In this document: in pieces, positions 52,162-60,351 of the stretch
Numbering within the stretch: position 1 is the stretch's first letter
Layout of the letters: every line of letters begins with the position of its first letter
DNA from: Motiliproteus sp036960405
Lineage (GTDB): Bacteria > Pseudomonadota > Gammaproteobacteria > Pseudomonadales > Balneatricaceae
Length of the DNA: 64,000 nt
Direction: 5' to 3'
NCBI GenBank assembly: GCA_036960405.1
Contig: JBALWS010000011.1
Span: 1 to 64,000, forward strand
Position numbers and translations under genes: made by a program
Notes under the pieces: generated by a model
Seen by the model: only the letters and a program-made list of their open reading frames with translations
Told to the model about the DNA's origin: nothing
Database searches by the model: none

Positions 52162-53160
52162 ATGCGTAAAACGCTGACCAAAAAAATCGCTTTTGCACTG
52201 TCATTGTCGTTGGCAACCGTCGGAGTTGCTCAGGCGGCGACACTGAAGATGTCTCACGTACGGCCTCAGGGCACGATCATCGACCAGGAACTCAAGGCGT
52301 TTTCCGAAAAGGTTGATCAGGCTACTGGGGGAGATATCAAACTCAAAATCTACGCGGCCAGCGCCCTGGGCGACTACACCTCCGTCCAAGAGCGGATCTC
52401 CGTAGGCGCTGTGGACATGGCTGTGCAGCCAGCCGCTACCGCCGCCTCACGCAAGATGCAGATAAGCTCCTTCCCCTACCTCGCTGAGAACTGGACACAG
52501 GCTCGCAAGGTCTACGGCCCCGGTGGTGCCATCTACACAGCCATGAAAGGGCTCTACGCCCAGCAGGACATCACCATGTTGGCTGCCTATCCGGTCTACT
52601 TCGGTGGCATCTCTTTGAACCGTGATGCGGTATCCCCCGGCGATGCTAATGCCAAGAAAGGCATCAAGGTCCGGGTCCCCGGTATCAAGAGCTTCCAGCT
52701 GACCGGCGACGCTTTGGGTTACATCAGCTCCCCCATTCCCTTCTCAGAGGCCTTCACCGCGGTGCAGACCGGCGTGGTTGACGGGGTGATCGGTTCTGGT
52801 GCTGAGGGCTACTACGCCTCGTTCCGTGATGTCACCAAGACCTATTTGCCGGTCAACACCCATTTCGAGGTGTGGTACATGATCATCAACTCCGAGACGT
52901 TCTCCGATCTTGACGCCGACGAGCGCGAGGCACTGCAAAAAGAAGCACTTGCCTTCGAGGTCAAGCGCTGGAGCCGTGCCGAGTCCGACCAGGCAGCCTA
53001 CGAGCAGAAACTGGCCGATAACGGTGCGACCATCGTCCGTTTGAACGACGAAGAGCTAGCCGCAGCGGCCCAGAAGGTTCGCGCCGAGGTTTGGCCGCAG
53101 ATCCTGGAAGACGTGGGTGCGGAATGGGGTCAGGGTATCCTGGATCAGGTCGCCAATTGA
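52162..53160 (+). CDS. TRAP transporter substrate-binding protein (DctP type)
   Basis: 332 residues with a Sec signal peptide (MRKTLTKKIAFALSLSLATV, cleavage near AQAA). The mature protein opens TLKMSHVRPQGTIIDQ and has the DctP segments GAVDMAVQP, KGIKVRVPG with the carboxylate-binding Arg, and AVQTGVVDGVIG. It captures the substrate in the periplasm and delivers it to the permease. The ATG at 52162 is chosen because GGAG lies 5 nt before it and the signal peptide begins there, discarding 39 codons of the longer frame. The ligand is probably a carboxylate, given the Arg; its identity is unknown. Confidence 0.9.
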   Translation: MRKTLTKKIAFALSLSLATVGVAQAATLKMSHVRPQGTIIDQELKAFSEKVDQATGGDIKLKIYAASALGDYTSVQERISVGAVDMAVQPAATAASRKMQISSFPYLAENWTQARKVYGPGGAIYTAMKGLYAQQDITMLAAYPVYFGGISLNRDAVSPGDANAKKGIKVRVPGIKSFQLTGDALGYISSPIPFSEAFTAVQTGVVDGVIGSGAEGYYASFRDVTKTYLPVNTHFEVWYMIINSETFSDLDADEREALQKEALAFEVKRWSRAESDQAAYEQKLADNGATIVRLNDEELAAAAQKVRAEVWPQILEDVGAEWGQGILDQVAN

Positions 53161-53261
53161 TCCTCTAATCCGATAGCCCGACAGGTCGGCCACACGCGTT
53201 GTGGTCGGCCATCAAACCCGATTATTAGGGGCTAACCGATTATCCGACTGGAGTGAAGGCA

Positions 53262-54392
53262 ATGAGCGCAGGTGCAAATCCTCGTCGCGATGAGGCAGAA
53301 GTGGCCGTTATCGGTGGCGGGCTGGTGGGGTTGGCGGTTGCGCTGGGTTTGCAGGACCAGGGATTAACCGTTTCGATCATCGACGAGGGAGATATCGCCC
53401 TACGTGCATCACGGGGAAACTTTGGTTTGGTCTGGGTCCAGGGTAAAGGGGATACCTGCCCCGCCTATGCCCGCCTGAGCCGCTTATCGGCGCAACGTTG
53501 GGGACAGTTTGCCAAGCAACTGACCGCATCGACCGGCATTGATGTGCAGCTATCTCAGATCGGTGGGCTGTTTGTCTGTCTCACCGAACAAGAGCTGGAA
53601 CAACGTCGGCTGATGCTGGAAGCGATGCGAGATGAGCATAACGGTGACTATCCGTTCGAGGTGCTGAACCACGAGCAGCTCAAGGCAAAGGTACCCGAGA
53701 TTGGCCCTACGGTAGCAGGAGCCACCTGGGGGCCTGAGGATGGTCATGTTAATCCGCTGTTGTTGCTGCGAGCGATGGCGCAAAGTTTTATCGCTAAGGG
53801 TGGTCGATTGCTTACTAGCGGTCCGGTGACTCGGGTCGAGCCGCAAAACGGTCGGTTTAGGATTCACTATGGCGACCAGCAACTAGATGCCGATAGGGTG
53901 GTTCTGGCTGCTGGCCTCGGCAACCGTGAACTGGCTCCGCAGGTGGGGTTGTCGGCCCCGGTGGTACCCAATCGCGGCCAGGTACTGATCGCCGAAAGGG
54001 TGCGTCACTTCCTAGATTATCCCACCGGCCATGTACGCCAAACGGGTGAAGGCACCATCCAATGTGGCGACTCCAAGGAAGATGTGGGCCTGGACTGCGG
54101 TACCACCACCGATGTGCTGGCGACGATTGCACGACGAGCAATAACGATGTTCCCGCTGCTCAAACATGTCCGGCTGATCCGGTCCTGGGGAGCGCTACGA
54201 GTGATGACGCCTGACGGCTACCCCATCTATCAGCAATCCAAACAATACCCGGGGGCATTTCTGGTCTCTTGTCATAGCGGTGTCACCTTGGCAGCCGCCC
54301 ATGCCGGCCCGATCGCCGAGTGGATTGCCAGTGGTTTAGCCGACCCGAGTCTATCTCTGGAGGAGTTCCATGCCGAACGATTCAGCCTTTAA
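53262..54392 (+). CDS. FAD-dependent amine/opine dehydrogenase, beta-type subunit
   Basis: 376 residues, DAO fold. The dinucleotide-binding motif VAVIGGGLVGLAVALGLQDQG is at the N-terminus; ASRGNFGLVW and the C-terminal LVSCHSGVTLAAAHAG are family blocks. It resembles the small FAD subunits of heteromeric opine oxidases, hydrogen cyanide synthase and D-hydroxyproline dehydrogenase (OoxB/HcnC type), which oxidise a secondary amine or amino acid. It overlaps the [2Fe-2S] gene by 23 bp. The ATG at 53262 is preferred over the GTG at 53253 because of GGAG and AAGG just upstream. Confidence 0.85.
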   Translation: MSAGANPRRDEAEVAVIGGGLVGLAVALGLQDQGLTVSIIDEGDIALRASRGNFGLVWVQGKGDTCPAYARLSRLSAQRWGQFAKQLTASTGIDVQLSQIGGLFVCLTEQELEQRRLMLEAMRDEHNGDYPFEVLNHEQLKAKVPEIGPTVAGATWGPEDGHVNPLLLLRAMAQSFIAKGGRLLTSGPVTRVEPQNGRFRIHYGDQQLDADRVVLAAGLGNRELAPQVGLSAPVVPNRGQVLIAERVRHFLDYPTGHVRQTGEGTIQCGDSKEDVGLDCGTTTDVLATIARRAITMFPLLKHVRLIRSWGALRVMTPDGYPIYQQSKQYPGAFLVSCHSGVTLAAAHAGPIAEWIASGLADPSLSLEEFHAERFSL

Positions 54393-54690
54393 ACGGCTTC
54401 CTTCCACCCCCTCCGCCGAAGTCAGTTTTCGAGTGGAGGGTCAACCGGTTACCGCCCGGGCGGGAGAAAGTGTGGCCGCAGCCGTATTGGCGGCAGGCCT
54501 TGGACCGACCCGTACCACCCCAGTGTCGGAGAGTCCGCGCGCGCCCTATTGCATGATGGGGGTCTGCTTTGAATGCCTGATGGTGATCGACGGCCAACCC
54601 AATACCCAGGGTTGCATGACCCCGGTCGCAGAAGGCATGGAAGTACGCTTCCAACAGGGTGCGCGTGCGCTGATGGAGGATGCCGTATGA
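54370..54690 (+). CDS. [2Fe-2S] ferredoxin-like subunit of amine/opine dehydrogenase
   Basis: 106 residues. A plant-type [2Fe-2S] domain is shown by the Cys cluster in APYCMMGVCFECLMVIDG and TQGCMTP. In HcnA/D-hydroxyproline dehydrogenase gamma subunits the same fold moves electrons between the two FAD subunits. The neighbouring sequence VEGQPVTARAGESVAAAVLAAG also fits. It overlaps the upstream FAD gene by 23 bp and the downstream FAD gene by four bases (ATGA), so the three subunits are made together. Confidence 0.87.
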   Translation: MPNDSAFKRLPSTPSAEVSFRVEGQPVTARAGESVAAAVLAAGLGPTRTTPVSESPRAPYCMMGVCFECLMVIDGQPNTQGCMTPVAEGMEVRFQQGARALMEDAV

Positions 54691-56114
54691 CAGCCATTCA
54701 ATACGACCTTGCCGTCGTCGGTGCGGGTCCGGCGGGAATGGCCGCCGCCATCGAAAGTGCTCGCCATGGCTTGCGCGTGGTGGTTATCGACGAGCAAGCC
54801 CGGCCGGGCGGTCAAATCTATCGCCAGGTTGGGGAACCGGTGCTGCAGGATCAACGTATTCTGGGACCCGATTACCATTACGGTGCTGGCCTGGTGCGCG
54901 AATTTTCAACGGCCAAGATTGATATTCTGCACAGTGCCACCGTGTGGGAGGTCGGCGCACGCCACCTGTGTTTGTCGGTGACGGGTAACAGCCGACGACT
55001 CGGTTTTGACCGCTTGCTGCTGGCAACCGGTGCACAGGAACGACCGGTGCCCTTCCCCGGTTGGACCACGCCGGGGGTGATGACCTGCGGTGCAGCCCAG
55101 ATCATGCTGAAAAGCAGCGGCTTAGCACCCTCCGAGCCGCTGGTGATTGCCGGCAGCGGTCCCTTATTGCTGTTGATCGCCTGTCAGTTACTACGGGCCG
55201 GTGTCTCGATCACCGCCGTGCTGGATACCACGCCGACCCGTCACTACGTCGAGGCGTTGCGGGAACTGCCGGGGGCGCTGCGCGGTTGGCGTTATCTGCT
55301 CAAAGGCTGCAAGTTGTTGATGGAACTGCAATCTGCCGGCGTACGCCGACTCAGTAGCGTCCAGCAGTTACGCGCAGAGGCGGGCGACGATGGCAAACTT
55401 GCCAGCGTACGCTTTACGCACCGGGGACGTGAGCAGCAGCTGACTTGCTCCACCCTGCTAGTCCATCAGGGGGTCGTGCCCAACGTTCAGCTAACCCGGG
55501 CATTGGGTGCAGAGCACCACTGGGACGCATTGCAGCAGTGCTGGCGCCCTCGTCTCGATAGTTGCGGAGAAACCAGTGTCGGCGGCGTATTCGTGGCTGG
55601 CGATTCCGGGGGGATCGGTGGTGCGCTGGTCGCCGAGCTGCAGGGCAAATTGACCGCCATTGAGGTTGCATCTAGGCTGGGTAAAGTCAGCCAGCAGAGC
55701 CGAGACAAAGAGACCTCGAAGCTCCATCAAGCGATCGGCCAGCAGTTGGCGATCCGCCCCTTCCTCGATCGGCTCTATCGTCCGGCTGAGGCGTTTCTGC
55801 GGCCGAGCGATGAGACGCTGGTGTGCCGTTGCGAGGAGGTTACGGCGGGGGATATTCGCCGTGTGGCAAAAAATGGTTGTGCCGGCCCCAACCAGGCTAA
55901 AGCCTTCAGTCGCGCGGGGATGGGACCTTGCCAGGGACGTCTATGCGGGCTGACCGTCTCGCAACTGATGGCCGAGGTGCACAATACGCCGGTGTCGGAG
56001 GTGGGTTATTACAATCTACGTTCACCGGTCAAGCCAGTGACCTTAGGAGAGCTGGCTAGCATGGAGCCAGAGCTGGAGCAGGAGCCTGAATCCGTCGAAA
56101 AGGCTGAAGTCTAA
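54687..56114 (+). CDS. FAD/NAD(P) dehydrogenase, alpha-type subunit, with BFD-like Fe-S domain
   Basis: 475 residues. The Rossmann motif LAVVGAGPAGMAAAIESA is followed by DEQARPGGQIYRQ, typical of OoxA/HcnB-type alpha subunits. A second nucleotide motif is IAGSGPLLLLIACQLL. The C-terminal domain has Cys residues in CRCEEVT and then GPCQGRLCG, which can bind a [2Fe-2S] cluster as in bacterioferritin-associated ferredoxin. It is expected to pass electrons from the beta subunit through the Fe-S centres to the respiratory chain. It starts inside the previous stop (ATGA). Confidence 0.87.
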   Translation: MTAIQYDLAVVGAGPAGMAAAIESARHGLRVVVIDEQARPGGQIYRQVGEPVLQDQRILGPDYHYGAGLVREFSTAKIDILHSATVWEVGARHLCLSVTGNSRRLGFDRLLLATGAQERPVPFPGWTTPGVMTCGAAQIMLKSSGLAPSEPLVIAGSGPLLLLIACQLLRAGVSITAVLDTTPTRHYVEALRELPGALRGWRYLLKGCKLLMELQSAGVRRLSSVQQLRAEAGDDGKLASVRFTHRGREQQLTCSTLLVHQGVVPNVQLTRALGAEHHWDALQQCWRPRLDSCGETSVGGVFVAGDSGGIGGALVAELQGKLTAIEVASRLGKVSQQSRDKETSKLHQAIGQQLAIRPFLDRLYRPAEAFLRPSDETLVCRCEEVTAGDIRRVAKNGCAGPNQAKAFSRAGMGPCQGRLCGLTVSQLMAEVHNTPVSEVGYYNLRSPVKPVTLGELASMEPELEQEPESVEKAEV

Positions 56115-56149
56115 TCATTCCTATCAGATACCCATAAGAGTTCAATACG

Positions 56150-56497
56150 ATGTCTATTAGCCGTTACCAGACTGCCGCCCGCATGAGCAAAATCGTGGTG
56201 CATAACAACTGCGTTTACCTCTGTGGTCAGGTGGCCGAAGATCGAAGTGCAGATATTACTGAGCAGACCCGAACCATGCTCGCCAAGGTCGATGAGCTGA
56301 TTGAATCCGTAGGGAGCAGCCGAGATAAACTGCTTACGGCGACTATCTATATCAAAGATATGGCCGACTTTGCCGCGATGAACACTGTCTGGGACGCTTG
56401 GGTTCCAGAGGGGCATGCACCCGCCCGCGCCTGTGTAGAAGCGAGCATGGCCAGTGCTGAGTTGCTGGTTGAAATTTCGGTTACCGCGGCGATCTGA
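56150..56497 (+). CDS. RidA-family enamine/imine deaminase
   Basis: 115 residues. RidA proteins hydrolyse reactive enamines or imines released by amino-acid and amine oxidases. Family segments are VYLCGQVAED, KLLTATIYIKDMADFAAMN, and PARACVEA with the conserved Arg that binds the carboxylate. It starts 35 bp after the alpha-subunit gene and ends in a strong terminator, so it is the last gene of this catabolic operon. Its presence implies that the dehydrogenase forms an imine intermediate. Confidence 0.9.
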   Translation: MSISRYQTAARMSKIVVHNNCVYLCGQVAEDRSADITEQTRTMLAKVDELIESVGSSRDKLLTATIYIKDMADFAAMNTVWDAWVPEGHAPARACVEASMASAELLVEISVTAAI

Positions 56498-56549
56498 GCC
56501 ACACCTTAAATCACTTCCTCATCGGGTCATCGATCCTATTGGTCCGCTT

Positions 56550-56584
56550 GCCCCTATGCATCACTGTATAGGGGCTTTTTTCGT
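56550..56584 (+). terminator. Terminator of the TRAP/dehydrogenase/RidA operon
   Basis: Perfect 8-bp stem GCCCCTAT / ATAGGGGC with a 10-nt loop, followed by TTTTTT. Confidence 0.88.
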
Positions 56585-56641
56585 CGACTGATACGCGCTA
56601 AGGGAACTTTCCTGTGAGCGGAATTGTAGGGGCCAATAGTT

Positions 56642-56883
56642 TACCGACGCTGTCGATTGGCTGGTGTACTTCGGCATCGCTGTGTTCGCCGTACAGGTGC
56701 ACTGGAAGCTGCGCAGTGTGAAATGGATATCCTGGAGGTTGTGTTGATAGGAACCGTGACCGGCCTTGGCGGGAGGTCGCTGCAAGCACGGGGCTAATCG
56801 CCAGTTTTGTCGCGGCGTTTGCTTTAAGGAGCGCTGCTATAATCTATGGTATTCAGTTGCCCTTCTACCGAAATGTCTCGTGA
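56642..56883 (+). pseudogene. Decayed TRIC (UPF0126) cation-channel gene
   Basis: Three frames together recall a TRIC family protein. Frame 1 gives DAVDWLVYFGIAVFAVQ; after a one-base shift, GALEAAQCEMDILEVVLIG then TVTGLGG; after a second shift, LIASFVAAFALRSAAIIYG then IQLPFYRNVS and a stop at 56883. These match the start and end of UPF0126 proteins (GVAVFAxSGALxAxxxxMD...; AFxLRxxAIxxxxxLPxFR). The whole middle, about 100 residues, is missing. The gene has been destroyed by two frameshifts and an internal deletion. Confidence 0.65.
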
Positions 56884-56937
56884 TTTAAACAAGGCCACTT
56901 CACCCTAGAGTGAATTTTCCATGCTTGATATTAAGCC

Positions 56938-57717
56938 GTGAAGGAAAATTTCAGCTGCCTGATTCTACTATTAATTTTTGCTTCGCCTGCCGCTAGCGAA
57001 GAGATCGCAACTTCCTTGGAAGGCCCCCCACTACAGTATCAAGAGGGAACACTATTGAAGGGGTTTCCGGTAGATGTCGTTCGGGAAATCCAGGCTAGAA
57101 TGGGCAACAATCAGGCTATCCAAGTTTATCCATGGGCACGTCTTTACAGAAAGGCTCTCACCACCCCTGACATTGTCCTTTTTACGATGGCTAAAAATGC
57201 CGAGCGAGAACCACATTTTTATTGGATAGCAAAACTCACCGAGCGTACATCTTCACTTTATGCGCTAAAGGGATCTACGCTGAACCTCTCTTCTATTGAT
57301 GACGCAAAATCGATCCCCGTGGTCGTTATGCGCGGTGGTAACCGAGAAGTCTTTCTCAGAAAACAGGGCTTTCAAAAAATCATTACCGCTTTGGATGAGT
57401 CCTCCAGTATCCAGATGCTCTTCAATCGAAGAGCCGAAATGGTATTTATGTCCAAGATGGAGGCTGAAATTCTAGCCCGCCAATCTGGGTTCAATCCTGA
57501 AGAGATGCAGCCAGTCATGCCTCTATATAGCAATACAAGTTTCATTGCTATTTCCAAGCAAGGCACTGATAAAAGGCTTATAAATAGTTGGGTGTCTCAC
57601 TTCGAGGACATGAAATCTGATGGCACGTTTGAGCGGATTGCTAACAACTGGATTAAGCAAATACGGGATAACTACGGTATAGAAATTTCTCAAACAGATG
57701 GTGTTCTTCAGTTCTAA
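56938..57717 (+). CDS. Periplasmic substrate-binding-protein-like protein
   Basis: 259 residues starting at a GTG (56938); no in-frame ATG fits. A signal peptide (CLILLLIFASPAASEE) is followed by an extracellular-solute-binding family 3-like domain: GPPLQYQEGTLLKGFPVDVVREI at the front and IAISKQGTDKRLINSWVSHFE near the end. Such stand-alone proteins, without permease genes, may act as sensors or scavengers. The gene is AT-richer than its neighbours and lies between a decayed TRIC gene and the pgpA end, so it may have been acquired. Confidence 0.78.
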   Translation: MKENFSCLILLLIFASPAASEEIATSLEGPPLQYQEGTLLKGFPVDVVREIQARMGNNQAIQVYPWARLYRKALTTPDIVLFTMAKNAEREPHFYWIAKLTERTSSLYALKGSTLNLSSIDDAKSIPVVVMRGGNREVFLRKQGFQKIITALDESSSIQMLFNRRAEMVFMSKMEAEILARQSGFNPEEMQPVMPLYSNTSFIAISKQGTDKRLINSWVSHFEDMKSDGTFERIANNWIKQIRDNYGIEISQTDGVLQF

Positions 57718-57865
57718 CAGGCACAACATCGACACCCATCAGCATGTCCTACTTGATGTCTGCTTAAGAGGGATTTTATCGTTAAGGGAGATTAGTAGCC
57801 GGAAGGCTTTTATGGCAGCTATGAGCGCAACAGCAGGCTTGTCACAACAAAGCGCGAATAATCTT

Positions 57866-58339
57866 TTAACCCCACCACCAGACACAAGCCTGCAGCACAC
57901 CCCAGGCGTAGATGCCAGCCAGCACATCGTCGATCATGATGCCGAAGCCACCCGACACCTGCTTGTCGGCCCAGCGAATCGGCTGCGGCTTGAGAATATC
58001 GAAAAAGCGAAACAGTACGAAGCCGAGCAGCAACCAACCCCAGCCCGGCGGCACTAGGATCAAGGTGATCCACATCCCGACAAACTCGTCCCAGACGATA
58101 CCGCCGTGATCGTGCACTCCCAGATCACGCGAGGTGCGGCCACACAGATACACCCCGATGACAAACGCCACCGCTATCACCGCCAGGTAAGCGGTCAATG
58201 GCAGCTCGCGTAACAACAGATAAGGCAACAGCGCTGCCAGCGTACCCCAGGTGCCGGGAGCACGGCGTGGAGCTCCGCTACCGAAGCCAAAGGCTGCTAG
58301 ATGGATAGGATTACGCCAGTTAGGTCTAGGTAGCGACAC
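57866..58339 (-). CDS. pgpA: Phosphatidylglycerophosphatase A
   Basis: 157 residues from a GTG at 58339. PgpA removes phosphate from phosphatidylglycerol phosphate in the inner membrane. The family blocks NPIHLAAFGFGSGAPRRAPGT and GIVWDEFVGMWITL, with the acidic catalytic residues, and the later FRFFDILKPQPIRWAD are intact. The last segment (GFGIMIDDVLAGIYA) is also typical. I discard the longer frame up to 58567 because it runs across thiL and has no homology. It is the last gene of the riboflavin/thiamine unit. Confidence 0.92.
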   Translation of the reverse strand: MSLPRPNWRNPIHLAAFGFGSGAPRRAPGTWGTLAALLPYLLLRELPLTAYLAVIAVAFVIGVYLCGRTSRDLGVHDHGGIVWDEFVGMWITLILVPPGWGWLLLGFVLFRFFDILKPQPIRWADKQVSGGFGIMIDDVLAGIYAWGVLQACVWWWG

Positions 58340-58365
58340 ACATGGCCCCGTTTCGGTTGATAGGA

Positions 58366-59340
58366 TTAGAAATGCTGATAGCCTCGAGGACTCAGTTCGA
58401 TCGTTTCTCCGCCCGCTGTTCGCCCTTGCATACCCGGTTCGGCGCTTACTCGGCCAATACAGTGGCAGCTCACATCCAGCCCTGCAAGCCGCTGGATCAA
58501 GGCCGCTTCTTGAGCTGCCGGGACGGTAAAGCAGAGTTCGAAATCTTCGCCACCAGCCAGTGCCCACTGCTGCGCGCGTACCCGATCATACTGCTGCAGC
58601 ATCGCTGCAGAATAGGGCAGCTTGTCGAGATCGAGCTGAGCACCTAGGTTGTCTGATTTCAATAGGTGCCCTAAGTCAGCCAGCAAGCCATCGGAGATAT
58701 CCAATGCTGCGCTGGCAATGCCTCGCAGCGCCAGTCCGAGTTCGATCCGAGCGGTGGGTTGATAAAAGCGCTGTAGCAGGAAGGGTTCTGCACTGGCGGG
58801 CTGGTGCGGCTCTAACAACTGCTGATGTAGCTGCTCCAGCCCAGCCATCGCATCTCCCAGGGTGCCGCTAACCCAGATACCATCGCCGGGTTTGGCACCG
58901 CGACGGGTCAGCGCCTGACCTTCGGGTACCCAGCCATGGACCTGTAGACTTAGGGTTCGATGGCCGCGAGTGGTATCACCGCCGACCAGACTCAAACCGT
59001 AGCGCTGCATCGATTCGCCCAGCCCTTGGCTGAATTGACGTAGCCAGTTTTCGTCAGACTCCGGCAAGGTCAACGCCAGGGTCAGCCAGGCAGGCTCGGC
59101 GCCCATCGCGGCCAGATCACTGACACAGCTAGCCAACGCGCGATGAGCCAGCTGATCGGCGGGAATACCGCTAAGAAAATGGGTGCCTTCGACCAGCGTA
59201 TCGATTGATACCGCTAGCTGCTGTCCGGCAGGCACTTGCAACAGCGCGCAGTCGTCACCAATGCCGAGATCAACCCCCTGCCCATAACTGGGCAGGGAGG
59301 CGAAATAACGTGCAATCAGATCAAATTCAGCAACGGCCAT
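58366..59340 (-). CDS. thiL: Thiamine-monophosphate kinase
   Basis: 324 residues. It phosphorylates thiamine monophosphate to thiamine diphosphate. Signatures: the N-terminal LGIGDDCALLQVP, VSIDTLVEGTHF, GLSLVGGDTTRG, GLLADLGHLL and the AGGEDFELCF ATP/substrate segment. It lies 20 bp after nusB and 26 bp before pgpA, the standard gammaproteobacterial order. Confidence 0.96.
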   Translation of the reverse strand: MAVAEFDLIARYFASLPSYGQGVDLGIGDDCALLQVPAGQQLAVSIDTLVEGTHFLSGIPADQLAHRALASCVSDLAAMGAEPAWLTLALTLPESDENWLRQFSQGLGESMQRYGLSLVGGDTTRGHRTLSLQVHGWVPEGQALTRRGAKPGDGIWVSGTLGDAMAGLEQLHQQLLEPHQPASAEPFLLQRFYQPTARIELGLALRGIASAALDISDGLLADLGHLLKSDNLGAQLDLDKLPYSAAMLQQYDRVRAQQWALAGGEDFELCFTVPAAQEAALIQRLAGLDVSCHCIGRVSAEPGMQGRTAGGETIELSPRGYQHF

Positions 59341-59360
59341 CGAAGCCCCCTAACGAAGGA

Positions 59361-59846
59361 TCAGCGCTTAGCGCCATCCACCTCGGGCTTGCGCAAGTCC
59401 CGAGCAACGCGATCAAGCACACCGTTGACGTACTTGTGGCTCTCGGTAGCGCCAAAGGTTTTGGCCAGATTGACCGCTTCGTTGATCGCTACCTTGTAAG
59501 GCACATCGATCATCGCCGCCAGCTCGTACGAGCCCATACGCAGCACGGTCAGCTCGATCGGATCGAGATCTTCGAGCTTGCGATCAAGATACGGCGTAAT
59601 CGCCAGATCCAGTTCGGTGGTTTGCGACGGTACCCCGTGCAGCAACCCGGCAAACAGCTTCATGTCGGTGCCGCTCATATCATTTTCGGCGCGGAACTGG
59701 GCCTCGATATCGCTCAAGGTAGAGCCCGCCATGTGCCACTGATACAACGCCTGCAGCGCAAAGCTGCGCGCTTCGCGTTTCATCTGCGTCCGTGAAGGCT
59801 TCTTGCGCTTTTTAGCCGGCTGATTCGAGCTGTCTGATTCAGTCAC
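59361..59846 (-). CDS. nusB: Transcription antitermination factor NusB
   Basis: 161 residues, all helical. It binds boxA RNA with NusE during rRNA antitermination. Family blocks are RSFALQALYQWHMAG, LDPIELTVLRMGSYEL, and VAINEAVNLAKTFG. The N-terminal 20 residues are basic and Lys-rich. It is encoded 4 bp after ribH and 20 bp before thiL in the same unit. Confidence 0.96.
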   Translation of the reverse strand: MTESDSSNQPAKKRKKPSRTQMKREARSFALQALYQWHMAGSTLSDIEAQFRAENDMSGTDMKLFAGLLHGVPSQTTELDLAITPYLDRKLEDLDPIELTVLRMGSYELAAMIDVPYKVAINEAVNLAKTFGATESHKYVNGVLDRVARDLRKPEVDGAKR

Positions 59847-59849
59847 CGA

Positions 59850-60326
59850 TTAACCCTCGAGCTGCTTAAGCAGGCTGACCATCTCTAACGATGACAGCGC
59901 CGCTTCGGCACCTTTGTTACCGGCTTTAGTGCCCGAACGCTCAATCGCCTGCTCGATCGAGTTGACCGTCAAGATGCCATTGGCAACCGGAATACCAAAC
60001 TCTAACGCTACCTGCGAACAACCCTTGGCACTCTCGGCACTGACGTATTCAAAGTGAGGCGTGCCGCCGCGAATGACCGCACCCAATGCGATGATAGCGT
60101 CTTCGCGCTTCTGCTCGGCAACCTTCTGCACCGCCAGCGGAATCTCTACCGCACCCGGTACTCGAACCACACGGATATTGGCTTCCTGTACGCCATGACG
60201 CTTAAGCGTATCGATAGCCCCTTCAACCAGGCTTTCGACAACAAAGGCATTAAAACGACCGACAACGATGGCGTAACGGCCCGCTGCGGCATTGGTGAAA
60301 TCACCTTCGACTATCTGAACTGTCAT
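59850..60326 (-). CDS. ribH: 6,7-dimethyl-8-ribityllumazine synthase
   Basis: 158 residues. It condenses 5-amino-6-ribitylaminouracil with 3,4-dihydroxybutanone 4-phosphate. Family segments: IVVGRFNAFVVESLVEGA, VRVPGAVEIPLA, GAVIRGGTPHFEYVSAESAKG with the catalytic His, and GILTVNSIEQAIERSG. The start is the ATG at 60326; a GTG at 60329 directly precedes it. AAGGAAATAG lies upstream. It follows ribBA by 25 bp. Confidence 0.96.
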   Translation of the reverse strand: MTVQIVEGDFTNAAAGRYAIVVGRFNAFVVESLVEGAIDTLKRHGVQEANIRVVRVPGAVEIPLAVQKVAEQKREDAIIALGAVIRGGTPHFEYVSAESAKGCSQVALEFGIPVANGILTVNSIEQAIERSGTKAGNKGAEAALSSLEMVSLLKQLEG

Positions 60327-60351
60327 CACTATTTCCTTCTAATCTATCGGA

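Noticed and set aside
57698..58057. 119-codon plus-strand frame opposite pgpA
   Set aside because: It mainly mirrors the pgpA coding strand and has a poor start; treated as a shadow frame.
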